Shown: positions 45,056 through 54,782, counted from the first letter of the stretch. The stretch: 64,000 bases of DNA from Ureibacillus acetophenoni (GCF_900220965.1 NZ_OBQC01000014.1:46365-110364); one strand, 5' to 3'. Notes: generated from the letters alone by a model not told the origin. Numbers and translations are program-made.

Positions 45056-46306
45056 TTGAACAAACAAAATAACCGTTATCGTTGGGTTGTTTTTACATTA
45101 GTATTGTTTATTTATTTGTTAATGTCGAGCCAACGAACGGCTCCGGGTTTGATTACTGAACAGATGATGTTGGATTTTAATATTACTGCAACGACAATTG
45201 GATTATTAACAAGTATTCAATTTTTTGTATACACTGGTTTACAAATTCCAATGGGGATGATGGCTGACCGTTTTGGTCCAAACTTTTTTCTTATTATTGG
45301 TTCCATTTTAACAGGTGTTGGAACTATCATTTATAGTGTAAGTACATCTGAAGTTGTTTTGTTTTTTGCAAGAGTTCTTGCTGGTACAGGAGACGCGACC
45401 ATTTGGGTAAATATGATTCTTATTTTAAGTCACTGGTTTACTGCAAAGGAATTTACAAGACTAATTGGGATTGCGGCGATGACAGGAAGCCTCGGGTACC
45501 TATTGGCCTCAGTTCCTTATGCCTTATTAATTGACTACCTTGGCTGGAGAACTTCATTCTTTATATCAGGTACAGTACTTTGCCTATGTGGTATTCTTCT
45601 ATATTTTGTCTTATTAAATGGTCCAAAAAAAGAAAGAGTTCGACAACAAAATGACGTACCACATGAAAAAACTTGGGCTTTGTTAAAAAGGATCTTTACT
45701 AAACGACAAGCTTGGGCTTTATTTTTTTGTCACTTTGGAATTGTAGGGACGTATGTCGGTTTTATTAGCTCATGGGGAGTCCCTTATGCCATGAATATGT
45801 ATGGCATGTCCCGAACTGCTGCGAGCCAGCTCATCATGCTTGGGTTAATTGGAGCGTTGATTGGTGCTCCTTTAGCTGGTTGGATTGCAAGTCGATTAGG
45901 GATGATTAAACGACCGTATATTTTTGTGCATGTTACTTTGCTTTGCATGTGGTCAACTTTTCTAATTTTTAGTGGTAGTCCGCCGTTATTTTTGTTACTC
46001 ATTCTGTTCTTTATGATTGGTCTTTCCTATGGAGCAAATGCCTTAACTTTTGCTGCTGTTCGACAAACTTTTCCGGTAAAAGAATCGGGACTTGTATCAG
46101 GTTTTGCAAATACAGGTGGGTTCTTAAGCGCAATTTTGCTTCCTAGTATTTTTGGTAAGATTTTAGATCAATTTCAAGTGAATACAGGAAGCGTTATTGA
46201 AGGCTATTCTTATGGTTTTATCATTCCAGTTATTTTTTCTTTTATTGGCTTGCTTGGTGTAATGGCTCTTAAGGAAAAATCTCAATTAGAAAAGGACGTC
46301 AAATAA
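45056..46306 (+). CDS. Major facilitator superfamily transporter
   Basis: A 416-residue MFS protein with about twelve membrane segments. The loop 2-3 motif is GMMADRFGPNFFLIIGS (about 66-82), with a related GWIASRLGM in the second half. The substrate is unknown. TTG 45056 (MNKQNNRYRWVVFTL) follows AGGAG by ten bases and precedes the first membrane segment directly. The longer TTG 44960 start would add a poorly conserved charged leader with no ribosome binding site. It is followed by a terminator shared with the TetR-type regulator gene. Confidence 0.85.
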   Translation: MNKQNNRYRWVVFTLVLFIYLLMSSQRTAPGLITEQMMLDFNITATTIGLLTSIQFFVYTGLQIPMGMMADRFGPNFFLIIGSILTGVGTIIYSVSTSEVVLFFARVLAGTGDATIWVNMILILSHWFTAKEFTRLIGIAAMTGSLGYLLASVPYALLIDYLGWRTSFFISGTVLCLCGILLYFVLLNGPKKERVRQQNDVPHEKTWALLKRIFTKRQAWALFFCHFGIVGTYVGFISSWGVPYAMNMYGMSRTAASQLIMLGLIGALIGAPLAGWIASRLGMIKRPYIFVHVTLLCMWSTFLIFSGSPPLFLLLILFFMIGLSYGANALTFAAVRQTFPVKESGLVSGFANTGGFLSAILLPSIFGKILDQFQVNTGSVIEGYSYGFIIPVIFSFIGLLGVMALKEKSQLEKDVK

Positions 46307-46320
46307 GGATTAGGTATAAA

Positions 46321-46368
46321 AAGAGTAGAAGACTAGCTCTAGTTTTGGCTAGTCTTCTACTCTTTTAA
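46321..46368. terminator. Bidirectional terminator between the MFS and TetR genes
   Basis: A perfect 17-bp stem, AAGAGTAGAAGACTAGC (46321-46337) with its complement (46348-46364), flanked by A and T runs. The minus-strand side overlaps the last codon of the regulator gene. Confidence 0.9.
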
Positions 46369-46949
46369 TTTTTAATATATAATTTCTGCGTATTAGTTGT
46401 AACTATTTTTACTAATTGCTCTGACATAAATTCTACAGAATAATGAAAACCATTCTTAATCCAATTAATGATAAAACCAATTAAACCATGTACACGATAC
46501 GATATGAACAACTGGTAGTCTATGTCATCACGTTGTTGGGGGATATAGAAATCGATCAGTTGATAATGATTTTCCATGACTTCAATCATTCGATCTTGTA
46601 AATGGATTGGTACACTATTTGATAGCATTGTTTTATAGAATACTTTATTTTCTAAGAAGTGCTCAAATAGAGGGATGGTTGAAATTTCAGTTATATACAT
46701 CTCTTGGTATGAGATGTGAGGTTTTCGAAATGCAATAATCATTTTCTCTAAAGTAGTTTGAACTAGTTCCTCTAATAAATCCTCTTTTTTTTCGTAATGA
46801 AAATAGAATGTACTTCGATTCACATCGGCTTTTCTAACGATTTCTGAAATGGAAATTGAAGAGAATTCTTTTTCTTGTAAAAGTGCTAATAAGGTTTCAT
46901 GAAACAAAGTTTTTGTTCGCCTCATACGCTTGTCCGAAACGTTTTTCAT
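46365..46949 (-). CDS. TetR/AcrR family transcriptional regulator
   Basis: A 194-residue regulator. The N-terminal helix-turn-helix is clear: ISISEIVRKADVNRSTFYFHYEKKEDLLEEL (about residues 31-61). The C-terminal ligand domain is of the type found in DhaS-like members. It is divergent from the acyl-CoA ligase operon, with an inverted repeat between them, so it probably represses that operon and responds to its substrate or acyl-CoA intermediate (inference). Confidence 0.88.
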   Translation of the reverse strand: MKNVSDKRMRRTKTLFHETLLALLQEKEFSSISISEIVRKADVNRSTFYFHYEKKEDLLEELVQTTLEKMIIAFRKPHISYQEMYITEISTIPLFEHFLENKVFYKTMLSNSVPIHLQDRMIEVMENHYQLIDFYIPQQRDDIDYQLFISYRVHGLIGFIINWIKNGFHYSVEFMSEQLVKIVTTNTQKLYIKN

Positions 46950-47054
46950 TTCCTTCTACACATCCCCTTATGTAACTTTTTATTTATTTATCCAACAGAA
47001 AACTTTCTTTTGTACGATATCCATCAATTTTAATTATATTAATGATTGTATGTG

Positions 47055-47077
47055 TTTACTATTGCGAATATAGTAAA
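47055..47077. promoter_or_regulatory. Inverted repeat operator between the TetR gene and the catabolic operon
   Basis: TTTACTAT-TGCGAAT-ATAGTAAA is a perfect 8-bp inverted repeat around a 7-bp spacer, 65 bases before the first ligase gene. Size and symmetry suit a TetR dimer. Confidence 0.55.
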
Positions 47078-47142
47078 AATACGAAAAATTATTAACTTAT
47101 AAGAATGGTAGAAAGAAACTATTTTTGATGAGGAGGGTGTTT

Positions 47143-48729
47143 ATGTACCTTGGAGTTGAAACGTTTCCAGCCATCATTGAATTCCGTTCTCAGATGGAAG
47201 GAGATCGACCATTTATAAAATTTGAAACTAATGAATTAACTTATAAACAACTTAATGATCAATCTACTAAATTAGCATCTTCTTTATCATCACTTGGCTT
47301 TTCTAAAGGTGATACATGTGCAGTCATGTTACCGAACTGTGAACAATTTATGTACTCATGGGTCGGTCTATCAAAACTTGGTGTCATTGAAGTACCTGTA
47401 AATACAGCTTATAAAGGTGACTTATTTGCTCACATTTTGAATCAGTCAAAATGTAAAGGAATTATTATATCCACTGAATGGATAGAACGATTATTATTCA
47501 TTCAAAATCAACTTGAAACTCTTCAATATGTCATTGTAGTCGGTGATTATATACAACCACCGTCATCTCAATTTGAATGGTTGTCGTTTGAAGCTCTACT
47601 AAATAACAAAAGTAACAACCTTGTGTTTCCATCCATTACACCCCAAGATCCCGCCGTCATCTTATTTACTTCTGGTACAACAGGTCCTTCAAAAGGAGTT
47701 GTATTAAGTCATAGTGCAAATTTTAGTGTAGCTAATACTGCTTGTGAACTAATGGATTACGATGAATCAGATTGTTTATACTCTATGTTTCCACTATTCC
47801 ATGTTAATGCACGTTATACAACTGTGTTAGTAGGATTAATCGCTGGAGCGAGAGTCGTACTACATAATCGGTTTTCTGCCTCTCGTTTTTGGGATATTTG
47901 CCGGTCGGAAGGCATTACAGCATTTAACTTTATGGGTTCCATGTTAACAATTCTCATGAAACAACCTGAGAGTGAAGATGATAGAAATCATCAGGTGAAA
48001 AAAATATATGGAGCGCCAACACCATCAGGGTTATATGAAAAATTTACGAAACGATTTGGCGTTTCAATTGCTGAGGTGTATGGCTCTACAGAGTTAGGAA
48101 CTGCTGCAGCTAATCCACCAAATAACTTTAAAGTTGGTGCATGTGGAAAAGAAGTATCAATCTACGAAGTAGAAATTCATGACGAAGAAGGTTATTCAGT
48201 ACCAACTGGTGTGTTAGGTGAAATCGTGGTCCGACCTAGAAAAAGTGGAGTTATGTTTAGTGGATATTATGGCAATGCAGAAGCAACGGTAAAAGCTTGG
48301 GAAAACTTATGGTTCCATACAGGGGATGTAGGCTATATAGACGAGGAAGGCTACTTGTACTTTGCGGACCGTAAAAAAGATGTTGTTCGAAGAAAAGGTG
48401 AAAATATTTCATCTTACGAAGTTGAAAGTGTAATTAATCGCCATCCGAAAGTAGCAGAGTGTGCGATTATAGGTGTGCCTTCCGAACTGTCAGAAGAGGA
48501 AGTGATGGCTGTTATTGTTTTAAAGGATCATGTACAACTCGATCCTGTTGAACTTTTAAATTATTGTGAGAATCATTTAGCTCATTTTGCTGTCCCTCGT
48601 TATATTCGAGTTGTTAATGAGTTTCCACGAACTCCATCCCAACGTATTGAAAAGTACAAACTGCGAAATGAAGGGGTTACAGCTGATACTTGGGACCGGC
48701 AAACAGTAAATTATCAAGTGCGAAGATAG
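47143..48729 (+). CDS. Acyl-CoA ligase (AMP-binding), first copy
   Basis: A 528-residue ANL-superfamily ligase that activates a carboxylic acid with ATP and CoA. The P-loop-like motif LFTSGTTGPSKGVVLSH (about 178-194), the aromatic/adenine motif EVYGSTELG (about 315), WFHTGDVGYIDEEGYLYFADRKKDVVRRKGENIS in the hinge region and the late lysine in PSQRIEKYKL are intact. ATG 47143 is six bases after AGGAGG; the TTG 47125 start precedes that site. It is closely similar along its length to the next gene, indicating tandem duplication. Confidence 0.92.
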   Translation: MYLGVETFPAIIEFRSQMEGDRPFIKFETNELTYKQLNDQSTKLASSLSSLGFSKGDTCAVMLPNCEQFMYSWVGLSKLGVIEVPVNTAYKGDLFAHILNQSKCKGIIISTEWIERLLFIQNQLETLQYVIVVGDYIQPPSSQFEWLSFEALLNNKSNNLVFPSITPQDPAVILFTSGTTGPSKGVVLSHSANFSVANTACELMDYDESDCLYSMFPLFHVNARYTTVLVGLIAGARVVLHNRFSASRFWDICRSEGITAFNFMGSMLTILMKQPESEDDRNHQVKKIYGAPTPSGLYEKFTKRFGVSIAEVYGSTELGTAAANPPNNFKVGACGKEVSIYEVEIHDEEGYSVPTGVLGEIVVRPRKSGVMFSGYYGNAEATVKAWENLWFHTGDVGYIDEEGYLYFADRKKDVVRRKGENISSYEVESVINRHPKVAECAIIGVPSELSEEEVMAVIVLKDHVQLDPVELLNYCENHLAHFAVPRYIRVVNEFPRTPSQRIEKYKLRNEGVTADTWDRQTVNYQVRR

Positions 48730-48740
48730 GCGGGGATACT

Positions 48741-50309
48741 ATGTATAACGGAATTGAGACATTTGGCGAAGTAGTAAAAGCACAGGCAAAACGATTCAAT
48801 GATCGTAGTTTTATTCGTTTTGAATCAGCGGATGTGAGTTTTAGAGAATTTCATGAAGGTGGCAATAAAGTTGCGAATTTGCTAATTGACATCGGAATTC
48901 AAAAGGGCGATCGTTGCGCGGTGATGCTACTTAGTTCACCGGAATATTTATATTCATGGCTTGGAATTGCTCGGCTCGGTGCAATAGAGGTACCTATAAA
49001 TACAGGTTTACGGGGAGATCTCCTTGCCTACATTTTAAACCAAGCAGAATGTAGAGTATTAATTGTTAAAGATGAATTTTTGGACAGAATTATTAAAATT
49101 CAACACCAACTGCACACATTGCAAGAGGTGATCGTCGTTGGAGAAAAGGTTGATGGTACTAAATCTTTCAATGCTCTATTTGAAAATGCAAGTTCTGATG
49201 AAGTAGTGGTAGAAGTGAAGCCAACCGATCCTTCATTAATTTTATTCACTTCTGGAACTACAGGGCCATCAAAAGGTGCTGTATTAAGTCACCGTGCCAA
49301 CTTTGCCTTATCGAAATCTTGTATAGATGTTATGAACTACACAGAAAATGACCGATTATTTTCAGTTTTTCCCCTTTATCATGTGAATGCACGTTATTCA
49401 ACGATTTTAGCAGCATTAATCGCTGGTAGTGATGTTGTCATGCATAATAAATTTTCCGCCTCACGTTTTTGGGATATTTGTCGTAATGAAGGAATTACGA
49501 CATTCACATATATGGGGACGCTTATTACGATTTTGTTAAAGCAACCGAAGAAGTCCGACGATGCTGATAATCCAGTACGTATGATTCAAGGTGCTCCTTG
49601 TCCACCAGAAATTTACGATGAATTTAAAGAACGATTCAATATTGAAGTGACAGAAGCTTACGGCTCTACTGAAGTAGGGATTTGTTTAGCGAATCGTGCA
49701 GAATCATTCCGTAAAGGATCTTGTGGAAAGGTAATTCCAATATTTGATGTACAAATACATGATGAAAATGGAAATGAATGTCCACCGAATGTTCCTGGTG
49801 AAATTGTTGTAAGACCAAAAGAACCATCCATTATGTTCTCAGAATATTTCGGTATGCCAGATGAAACGGTAAAAGCTTTTCGAGATTTGTGGTTCCATAC
49901 TGGAGACCGCGGTATGAAGGATGAAGATGGTTATTTTTACTTTGTTGATCGTACAAAGGATGTAGTACGTAGACGTGGTGAAAATATTTCTTCATTTGAA
50001 GTAGAACGTGTGCTGAACGATCATCCTGCTATCCATGAAAGTGCGATTGTTGGTGTACCTTCGGAGTTATCAGAAGAAGAAGTCCTTGCAGTTATTCAAT
50101 TACAACAAAATGCACAAATTGACCCAATTGAGCTATTAAAGTTTTGCGAAGAGCGATTACCACACTTTGCAGTACCAAGGTATGTTCGGATTGTTGAACA
50201 ATTTCCAAAAACACCATCCCAACGTATTGAAAAATATAAATTGCGTCAAGAGGGGATTACCTCTGATACGTGGGACCGAGAAACTGTTGGTTACAAAGTT
50301 TTAAGATAA
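48741..50309 (+). CDS. Acyl-CoA ligase (AMP-binding), second copy
   Basis: A 522-residue ligase. MYNGIETFGEVV aligns with MYLGVETFPAII of the upstream copy, which fixes the start at 48741. Motifs include LFTSGTTGPSKGAVLSH, EAYGSTEVG, WFHTGDRGMKDEDGYFYFVDR and the lysine in PSQRIEKYKL. Substrate-pocket residues differ between the copies (for example MGSMLTI versus MGTLITI), so the two may activate different acids or successive intermediates. It starts 11 bases after the first copy. Confidence 0.92.
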   Translation: MYNGIETFGEVVKAQAKRFNDRSFIRFESADVSFREFHEGGNKVANLLIDIGIQKGDRCAVMLLSSPEYLYSWLGIARLGAIEVPINTGLRGDLLAYILNQAECRVLIVKDEFLDRIIKIQHQLHTLQEVIVVGEKVDGTKSFNALFENASSDEVVVEVKPTDPSLILFTSGTTGPSKGAVLSHRANFALSKSCIDVMNYTENDRLFSVFPLYHVNARYSTILAALIAGSDVVMHNKFSASRFWDICRNEGITTFTYMGTLITILLKQPKKSDDADNPVRMIQGAPCPPEIYDEFKERFNIEVTEAYGSTEVGICLANRAESFRKGSCGKVIPIFDVQIHDENGNECPPNVPGEIVVRPKEPSIMFSEYFGMPDETVKAFRDLWFHTGDRGMKDEDGYFYFVDRTKDVVRRRGENISSFEVERVLNDHPAIHESAIVGVPSELSEEEVLAVIQLQQNAQIDPIELLKFCEERLPHFAVPRYVRIVEQFPKTPSQRIEKYKLRQEGITSDTWDRETVGYKVLR

Positions 50310-50416
50310 ATCATAAGCTTTGCCAGTAGACCTTCTGTTAACTAAGAATTGGCTAACTTTAGAAATGATATAGATAAAAAAAGTTCAAAGATATTTAAAT
50401 AGAAGGGAGGAAAATT

Positions 50417-51586
50417 ATGGAAAGTTTACGTGGGAAAGTAGCGATTATCGGTGTAGCTGATACCGAAGTTGGTATTGTACCGCATATGTCAGCTACGCAG
50501 CTAACAATTGATGCAGCTTTGAAAGCTCTTGATGATGCAGGACTAACTAAAAATGATATAGATGGATTAATCACTTGTAATTCATTTGCAGAACCGATTT
50601 TGTATCATGCAGAAGCGATGGCAGAATACTTACAAATCAAACCAAAACTTTGTTATAGCGTTCTAACTGGAGGAGGAACGACGTTTTCACTAGTAGAACA
50701 TGCAGCAGCGGCAATTGTGGCTGGATTATGCCACACGGTCTTAATCGTCACAGCGGATAGTCTTCGAAGCGGATTAACTAAAGAAAAAGCGATGACTTCA
50801 CAAGCTTCTACTGGACATCCACAGTTTGAATCAATCTATGGACCAACAGTACCTGCGTTGTATGCACTAATTGCAAGAGCACACATGGAAAAGTACGGTA
50901 CGACATCTGAACAGTTCGCCAAAATTGCAGTGGCATGCCGAAAACATGCGAGCTTAAATCCGGCTGCACAAATGCGTGAACTTATATCAGTAGAAGATGT
51001 AATAAATTCACGAATGATTGCAGATCCCCTTCATTTGTTAGATTGTTCGTTAATATCAGATGGTGGTGCTGCAGTCATCGTCACAAGTGCAGAACGTGCA
51101 AAGGCCTTTAAGCAAGATCCAATATATCTATTAGGTGTAGGTGAAGGACATCATCATGAACATATTAGCCAGGCCTTAGATTTCACCACTTCAGGCGCTA
51201 CGGATTCTAGTAAACTAGCATATGAAATGGCAGGATTAGGGCCGAAAGATATGGACTTTGCTCAAATATATGATTGCTTTACACCGACAGTTCTAGTGGA
51301 ACTAGAAGATCTAGGTTTTTGTGAAAAGGGTGAAGGTGGTGCCTTTGTTGATAGTGGGGCAATTGAATTAGGCGGTGCGCTCCCTATTAACACACATGGT
51401 GGGTTATTATCCCATTGCCATCCAGGTCATCCTGGTTCGATGTTTGCTTTAACCGAAGCGGTAAAACAATTACGAGATCAAGCAGGTGAAAGGCAAGTGA
51501 AAAATGCTCAAACTGCACTAGTCCATGGACAAGGTGGCATTATGTCCAGTCATACCACTTTAATAATAGGGCGTGAGGTGTCATGA
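50417..51586 (+). CDS. Thiolase-like protein, possible Ltp2-type retro-aldolase
   Basis: A 389-residue thiolase-fold protein of the SCP2-thiolase/DUF35-partnered branch. The nucleophile motif CSTG/CASG of true thiolases reads LTGG here (leucine at about residue 83), so the catalytic cysteine is missing. The HDCF motif of SCP2 thiolases is YDCFT (tyrosine 285). NTHGGLLSHCHPGHPGS replaces the GHPxGxTG region. This pattern, with a DUF35 partner overlapping it, is that of Ltp2-type acyl-CoA retro-aldolases of steroid side-chain degradation. Thiolytic activity is therefore doubtful; aldol cleavage of a beta-hydroxyacyl-CoA is the better guess (inference). Confidence 0.8.
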   Translation: MESLRGKVAIIGVADTEVGIVPHMSATQLTIDAALKALDDAGLTKNDIDGLITCNSFAEPILYHAEAMAEYLQIKPKLCYSVLTGGGTTFSLVEHAAAAIVAGLCHTVLIVTADSLRSGLTKEKAMTSQASTGHPQFESIYGPTVPALYALIARAHMEKYGTTSEQFAKIAVACRKHASLNPAAQMRELISVEDVINSRMIADPLHLLDCSLISDGGAAVIVTSAERAKAFKQDPIYLLGVGEGHHHEHISQALDFTTSGATDSSKLAYEMAGLGPKDMDFAQIYDCFTPTVLVELEDLGFCEKGEGGAFVDSGAIELGGALPINTHGGLLSHCHPGHPGSMFALTEAVKQLRDQAGERQVKNAQTALVHGQGGIMSSHTTLIIGREVS

Positions 51587-51990
51587 TGGAAGCATTAAAA
51601 ATTTTACCTACACCAACTATTGAAACCCAAATCTTTTGGGATGCATGTCAACAAGAAAAACTTTTAGTCCAACAATGTAAAGAGTGTGAACATGTTCAAT
51701 TTTATCCACGCTTGATGTGTACAAATTGTAGTAGCCGTGAAGTTGGATGGATCGAATCAAGTGGTTTTGCAAAAGTTGTTACTTATACGATAGTTCATCG
51801 ACCAATTCTACCTGCATATCAAAAAGAGGCACCTTATATTCTCGCGGTAGTACAACTTGAAGAAGGTCCGACAATGATGACAAATATCGTAAACTGCAAT
51901 CATGATTCCATCAAGTGTGGATTACAAGTCAAAGTACTATTTCAAGATTGGGAAAAAGGTTTTTTAGTTCCTGTATTTGAACCTATATAA
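51583..51990 (+). CDS. DUF35 zinc-ribbon/OB-fold partner protein
   Basis: A 135-residue protein with an N-terminal helix and rubredoxin-like zinc ribbon (CKECEHVQFYPRLMCTNC, about residues 28-45). A C-terminal OB fold follows (about 60-130). DUF35 proteins form tight complexes with thiolase-like partners and bind the acyl-CoA. It overlaps the upstream gene by four bases (ATGA), which strongly supports a two-subunit enzyme. Confidence 0.88.
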   Translation: MMEALKILPTPTIETQIFWDACQQEKLLVQQCKECEHVQFYPRLMCTNCSSREVGWIESSGFAKVVTYTIVHRPILPAYQKEAPYILAVVQLEEGPTMMTNIVNCNHDSIKCGLQVKVLFQDWEKGFLVPVFEPI

Positions 51991-52177
51991 GTCGGTGATA
52001 TTCGTATTCTGTAAGGGATAGAAGGAATTTTAGTAGATTCTAATCTAGTTTTATACGAATAAAAATAGAGTAGAAAATAATATTTTAGTATGAAATTAAT
52101 AATAATTTGGTTATTAGATTAATAGAATATATTAAACACGTAATGTGAAAAAACTATTTTGGATGGGGGAAATGAAG

Positions 52178-53671
52178 ATGCAAACAGTAATTGAATTAAA
52201 TTCTAACGCAGCGAAGTTTATCTCTAAACCGTTAAAAATGTTTATTGGTGGGGAATGGGTTGAGGCACAATCAGGAAAACGTACAGAAGTTAGAAATCCT
52301 GCAGATGGTTCTTTACTTACAACAGTACCAGAGGCGGATAAACAAGATGTTGACGTAGCTGTGGCAGCTGCTCGCAAGGCATTTGAATCTGGTCCATGGC
52401 CAAAAATGAAACCGAATGAACGGGCAAAACTATTATTAAAGTTAGCTGATTTATTTGAAGAAAACGGAGAAGAGCTTGCTCACTTAGATACACTCGATTA
52501 TGGTCAGCCTTTATCAACAACATTGAATTTTGCAAAGGCAGCAGCTGATAATTTCCGTTACTATGCAGGTTGGACGACACGTTTAACTGGTGAAACAATT
52601 CCATCAAGCCAGCCAGGTAATATCTTCAACTATACACGTCGTGAACCACTTGGTGTTTGTGGTGCTATCGTTCCATGGAACGCTCCATTTATGAATGCCA
52701 TTATGAAACTATCTGCACCACTAGCAGTTGGTAATACAGTTGTAATTAAACCATCCGAAGAAACACCATTAAGCTTACTAAGAGTAGGAGAGCTAATTCA
52801 AGAAGCTGGCTTCCCTGATGGTGTTGTAAATATCGTAACTGGTTATGGACCAACAGCAGGTGAAGCAATTGCGACACACCCTGATGTAGACAAAATTGCA
52901 TTTACTGGATCTACTGCAGTTGGAAAACGAATTTTACAAAATAGCGCAAGTAACATTAAAAAAGTAACGCTTGAATTAGGCGGTAAATCAGCACACATTA
53001 TTTTTGCGGATGCAGACTATGAATTAGCGTTGCAAAATGCTGCAAATGCTGTGTTCTGGAATACAGGTCAAGTTTGTTTTGCAGGATCACGTTTGTTCAT
53101 CGAAGATAAAATTTACGATAAGTTTTTAAGTGATTTAGCTGAGTATTCGAAAAATTATAAAGTTGGAAATGGATTTGATCCATCAACAGTAATTGGACCA
53201 GTCGTAAATGCCAAGCAAAAAGAGCGCGTTTTAAATTATATCGATATTGGTCAGCAAGAAGGGGCTGAACTAATCATCGGTGGAGAAGCAAACGAAGGGG
53301 ATTTAGCAAATGGCCATTTTGTTCGTCCAACAGTATTAGCAAACGTAAATAATTCTATGAGAATTGCCCGTGAAGAGATTTTTGGACCTGTTGTATCAGG
53401 AATTCCATTCTCTGACGTAGATGAAGTAATTCAATTAGCAAATGATACAGAATACGGCTTAGGTGGAGGAATCTGTACAACTAACCTAAGTAAAGCACAT
53501 AAAGTAGCCCATGCGTTGAAAACTGGAAACGTGTGGATTAACACTTATAATATTACAGAGCCGCACTCTCCATTTGGTGGTTATAAACAAAGTGGTTTAG
53601 GTCGCGAAAATGGTCTAGCTTCTATTGATGCATATACAGAAATTAAAAATATTTGGGTTAATATTGATTAA
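52178..53671 (+). CDS. NAD(P)-dependent aldehyde dehydrogenase
   Basis: A 497-residue ALDH family enzyme. The active-site glutamate lies in TLELGGKSAHI (about 255-265) and the nucleophilic cysteine in NTGQVCFAGSR (about 295). The cofactor region FTGSTAVGKRI and the late SPFGGYKQSGLGRENG are conserved. ATG 52178 is about seven bases after GGGGGA; ATG 52172 and GTG 52145 are less well placed. In this operon it probably oxidises an aldehyde produced by alcohol oxidation or by aldol cleavage, supplying acid for the ligases (inference). Confidence 0.93.
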   Translation: MQTVIELNSNAAKFISKPLKMFIGGEWVEAQSGKRTEVRNPADGSLLTTVPEADKQDVDVAVAAARKAFESGPWPKMKPNERAKLLLKLADLFEENGEELAHLDTLDYGQPLSTTLNFAKAAADNFRYYAGWTTRLTGETIPSSQPGNIFNYTRREPLGVCGAIVPWNAPFMNAIMKLSAPLAVGNTVVIKPSEETPLSLLRVGELIQEAGFPDGVVNIVTGYGPTAGEAIATHPDVDKIAFTGSTAVGKRILQNSASNIKKVTLELGGKSAHIIFADADYELALQNAANAVFWNTGQVCFAGSRLFIEDKIYDKFLSDLAEYSKNYKVGNGFDPSTVIGPVVNAKQKERVLNYIDIGQQEGAELIIGGEANEGDLANGHFVRPTVLANVNNSMRIAREEIFGPVVSGIPFSDVDEVIQLANDTEYGLGGGICTTNLSKAHKVAHALKTGNVWINTYNITEPHSPFGGYKQSGLGRENGLASIDAYTEIKNIWVNID

Positions 53672-53729
53672 TTTATAGACATATTTCATGCAATTAGTTT
53701 CCAAAAATTAAATGTTTGGAGGAATTTGA

Positions 53730-54782
53730 ATGAAAGCATTAGTATTAACTGAGTATGGAAACAAAATGGAAGTTAAGGAAGTACCAAAACCTGAGCTATC
53801 AGAAACAGGAATTGTCTTAAAAATTAAAGCAAATGGAATTTGCCGTAGTGACTGGCACTTTATGATGGGCGATTGGGATTGGAACGGATTAAATATTGAA
53901 CTCCCTCATGTATTTGGCCATGAGTTTTCAGGAGTAGTTGAAGAAGTAGGTTCTAAGGTTACAAAGTTTAAAGTTGGTGATCGCGTTGTTGTTCCACACG
54001 CTCATGGCGAAGGAACGTGTGAATATTGCTTGACAGGGCACTCAAACATTTGTGATAACGGTAGTGTAGCAGGATCAACTTATTGGGGAGGATACGGAGA
54101 ATACGTATCAGTACCTGATGCTGACCGAAATGTAGTTCACTTACCAGACAACGTAAGCTTTGAAGTAGGAGCTGCCTTAGGGTGCCGCTTTATGACTGCT
54201 TTCCATGGTTTAGTTGATCAAGTGAAAGTACAACCAGGTGAGTGGGTTGCTGTTCATGGAAGTGGTGGACTTGGACTTTGCTTAGTTCATATTGCTAATG
54301 CGATTGGTGCAAAAGTAATTGCAGTCGACATCAATGATGAAGCATTACAATTGGCAAGTGAATTTGGCGCGCACGTTACGATTAACGGTCGTGAAAAAGA
54401 TGCAGTACAAGAGATAATGGAAATCACGGGAGGTGGCGTACACGTATCAGTTGATGCCCTTGGTATTGCAACTACTTGCCGAAACTCTATTTTGAGCTTA
54501 CGTAAACGTGGACGCCATTTACAATTGGGATTAACAACGGCTGAAGAAAAGGGTTATGTATCTCTTCCTGTTGATTTAATTGTATTAAAAGAATTACAGC
54601 TTGTTGGTTCTTCGAATATGCCAGTTTCAAGATTCCCAGATTTAATGCGTATGGTGGAAAGTGGAATCATTCAGCCAGAAAAAATGATTACAAAAACAGT
54701 GAGTATCGAAGAAGCAGCTGATATTCTTGTTGATATGAGTGAATTTAAGACACCGGGTATAACAGTAGTAAATAGATGGTAA
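53730..54782 (+). CDS. Zinc-dependent alcohol dehydrogenase (MDR family)
   Basis: A 350-residue medium-chain dehydrogenase. The catalytic zinc ligands are in GICRSDWH and FGHEFSGVVEEVG (about 37-75). The structural-zinc loop is CEYCLTGHSNIC: three cysteines are present, but the usual first is absent, so structural zinc may be missing or differently bound. The nucleotide-binding motif is VHGSGGLGLCLVHIANAIGAKVIAVD (start about 175). It follows ALDH by 58 bases after TTGGAGGA and likely makes its aldehyde. Confidence 0.9.
   Translation: MKALVLTEYGNKMEVKEVPKPELSETGIVLKIKANGICRSDWHFMMGDWDWNGLNIELPHVFGHEFSGVVEEVGSKVTKFKVGDRVVVPHAHGEGTCEYCLTGHSNICDNGSVAGSTYWGGYGEYVSVPDADRNVVHLPDNVSFEVGAALGCRFMTAFHGLVDQVKVQPGEWVAVHGSGGLGLCLVHIANAIGAKVIAVDINDEALQLASEFGAHVTINGREKDAVQEIMEITGGGVHVSVDALGIATTCRNSILSLRKRGRHLQLGLTTAEEKGYVSLPVDLIVLKELQLVGSSNMPVSRFPDLMRMVESGIIQPEKMITKTVSIEEAADILVDMSEFKTPGITVVNRW

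Noticed and set aside
50417..51586. Ordinary acetyl-CoA acetyltransferase
   Set aside because: The catalytic cysteine motif is absent (LTGG) and HDCF is YDCF.
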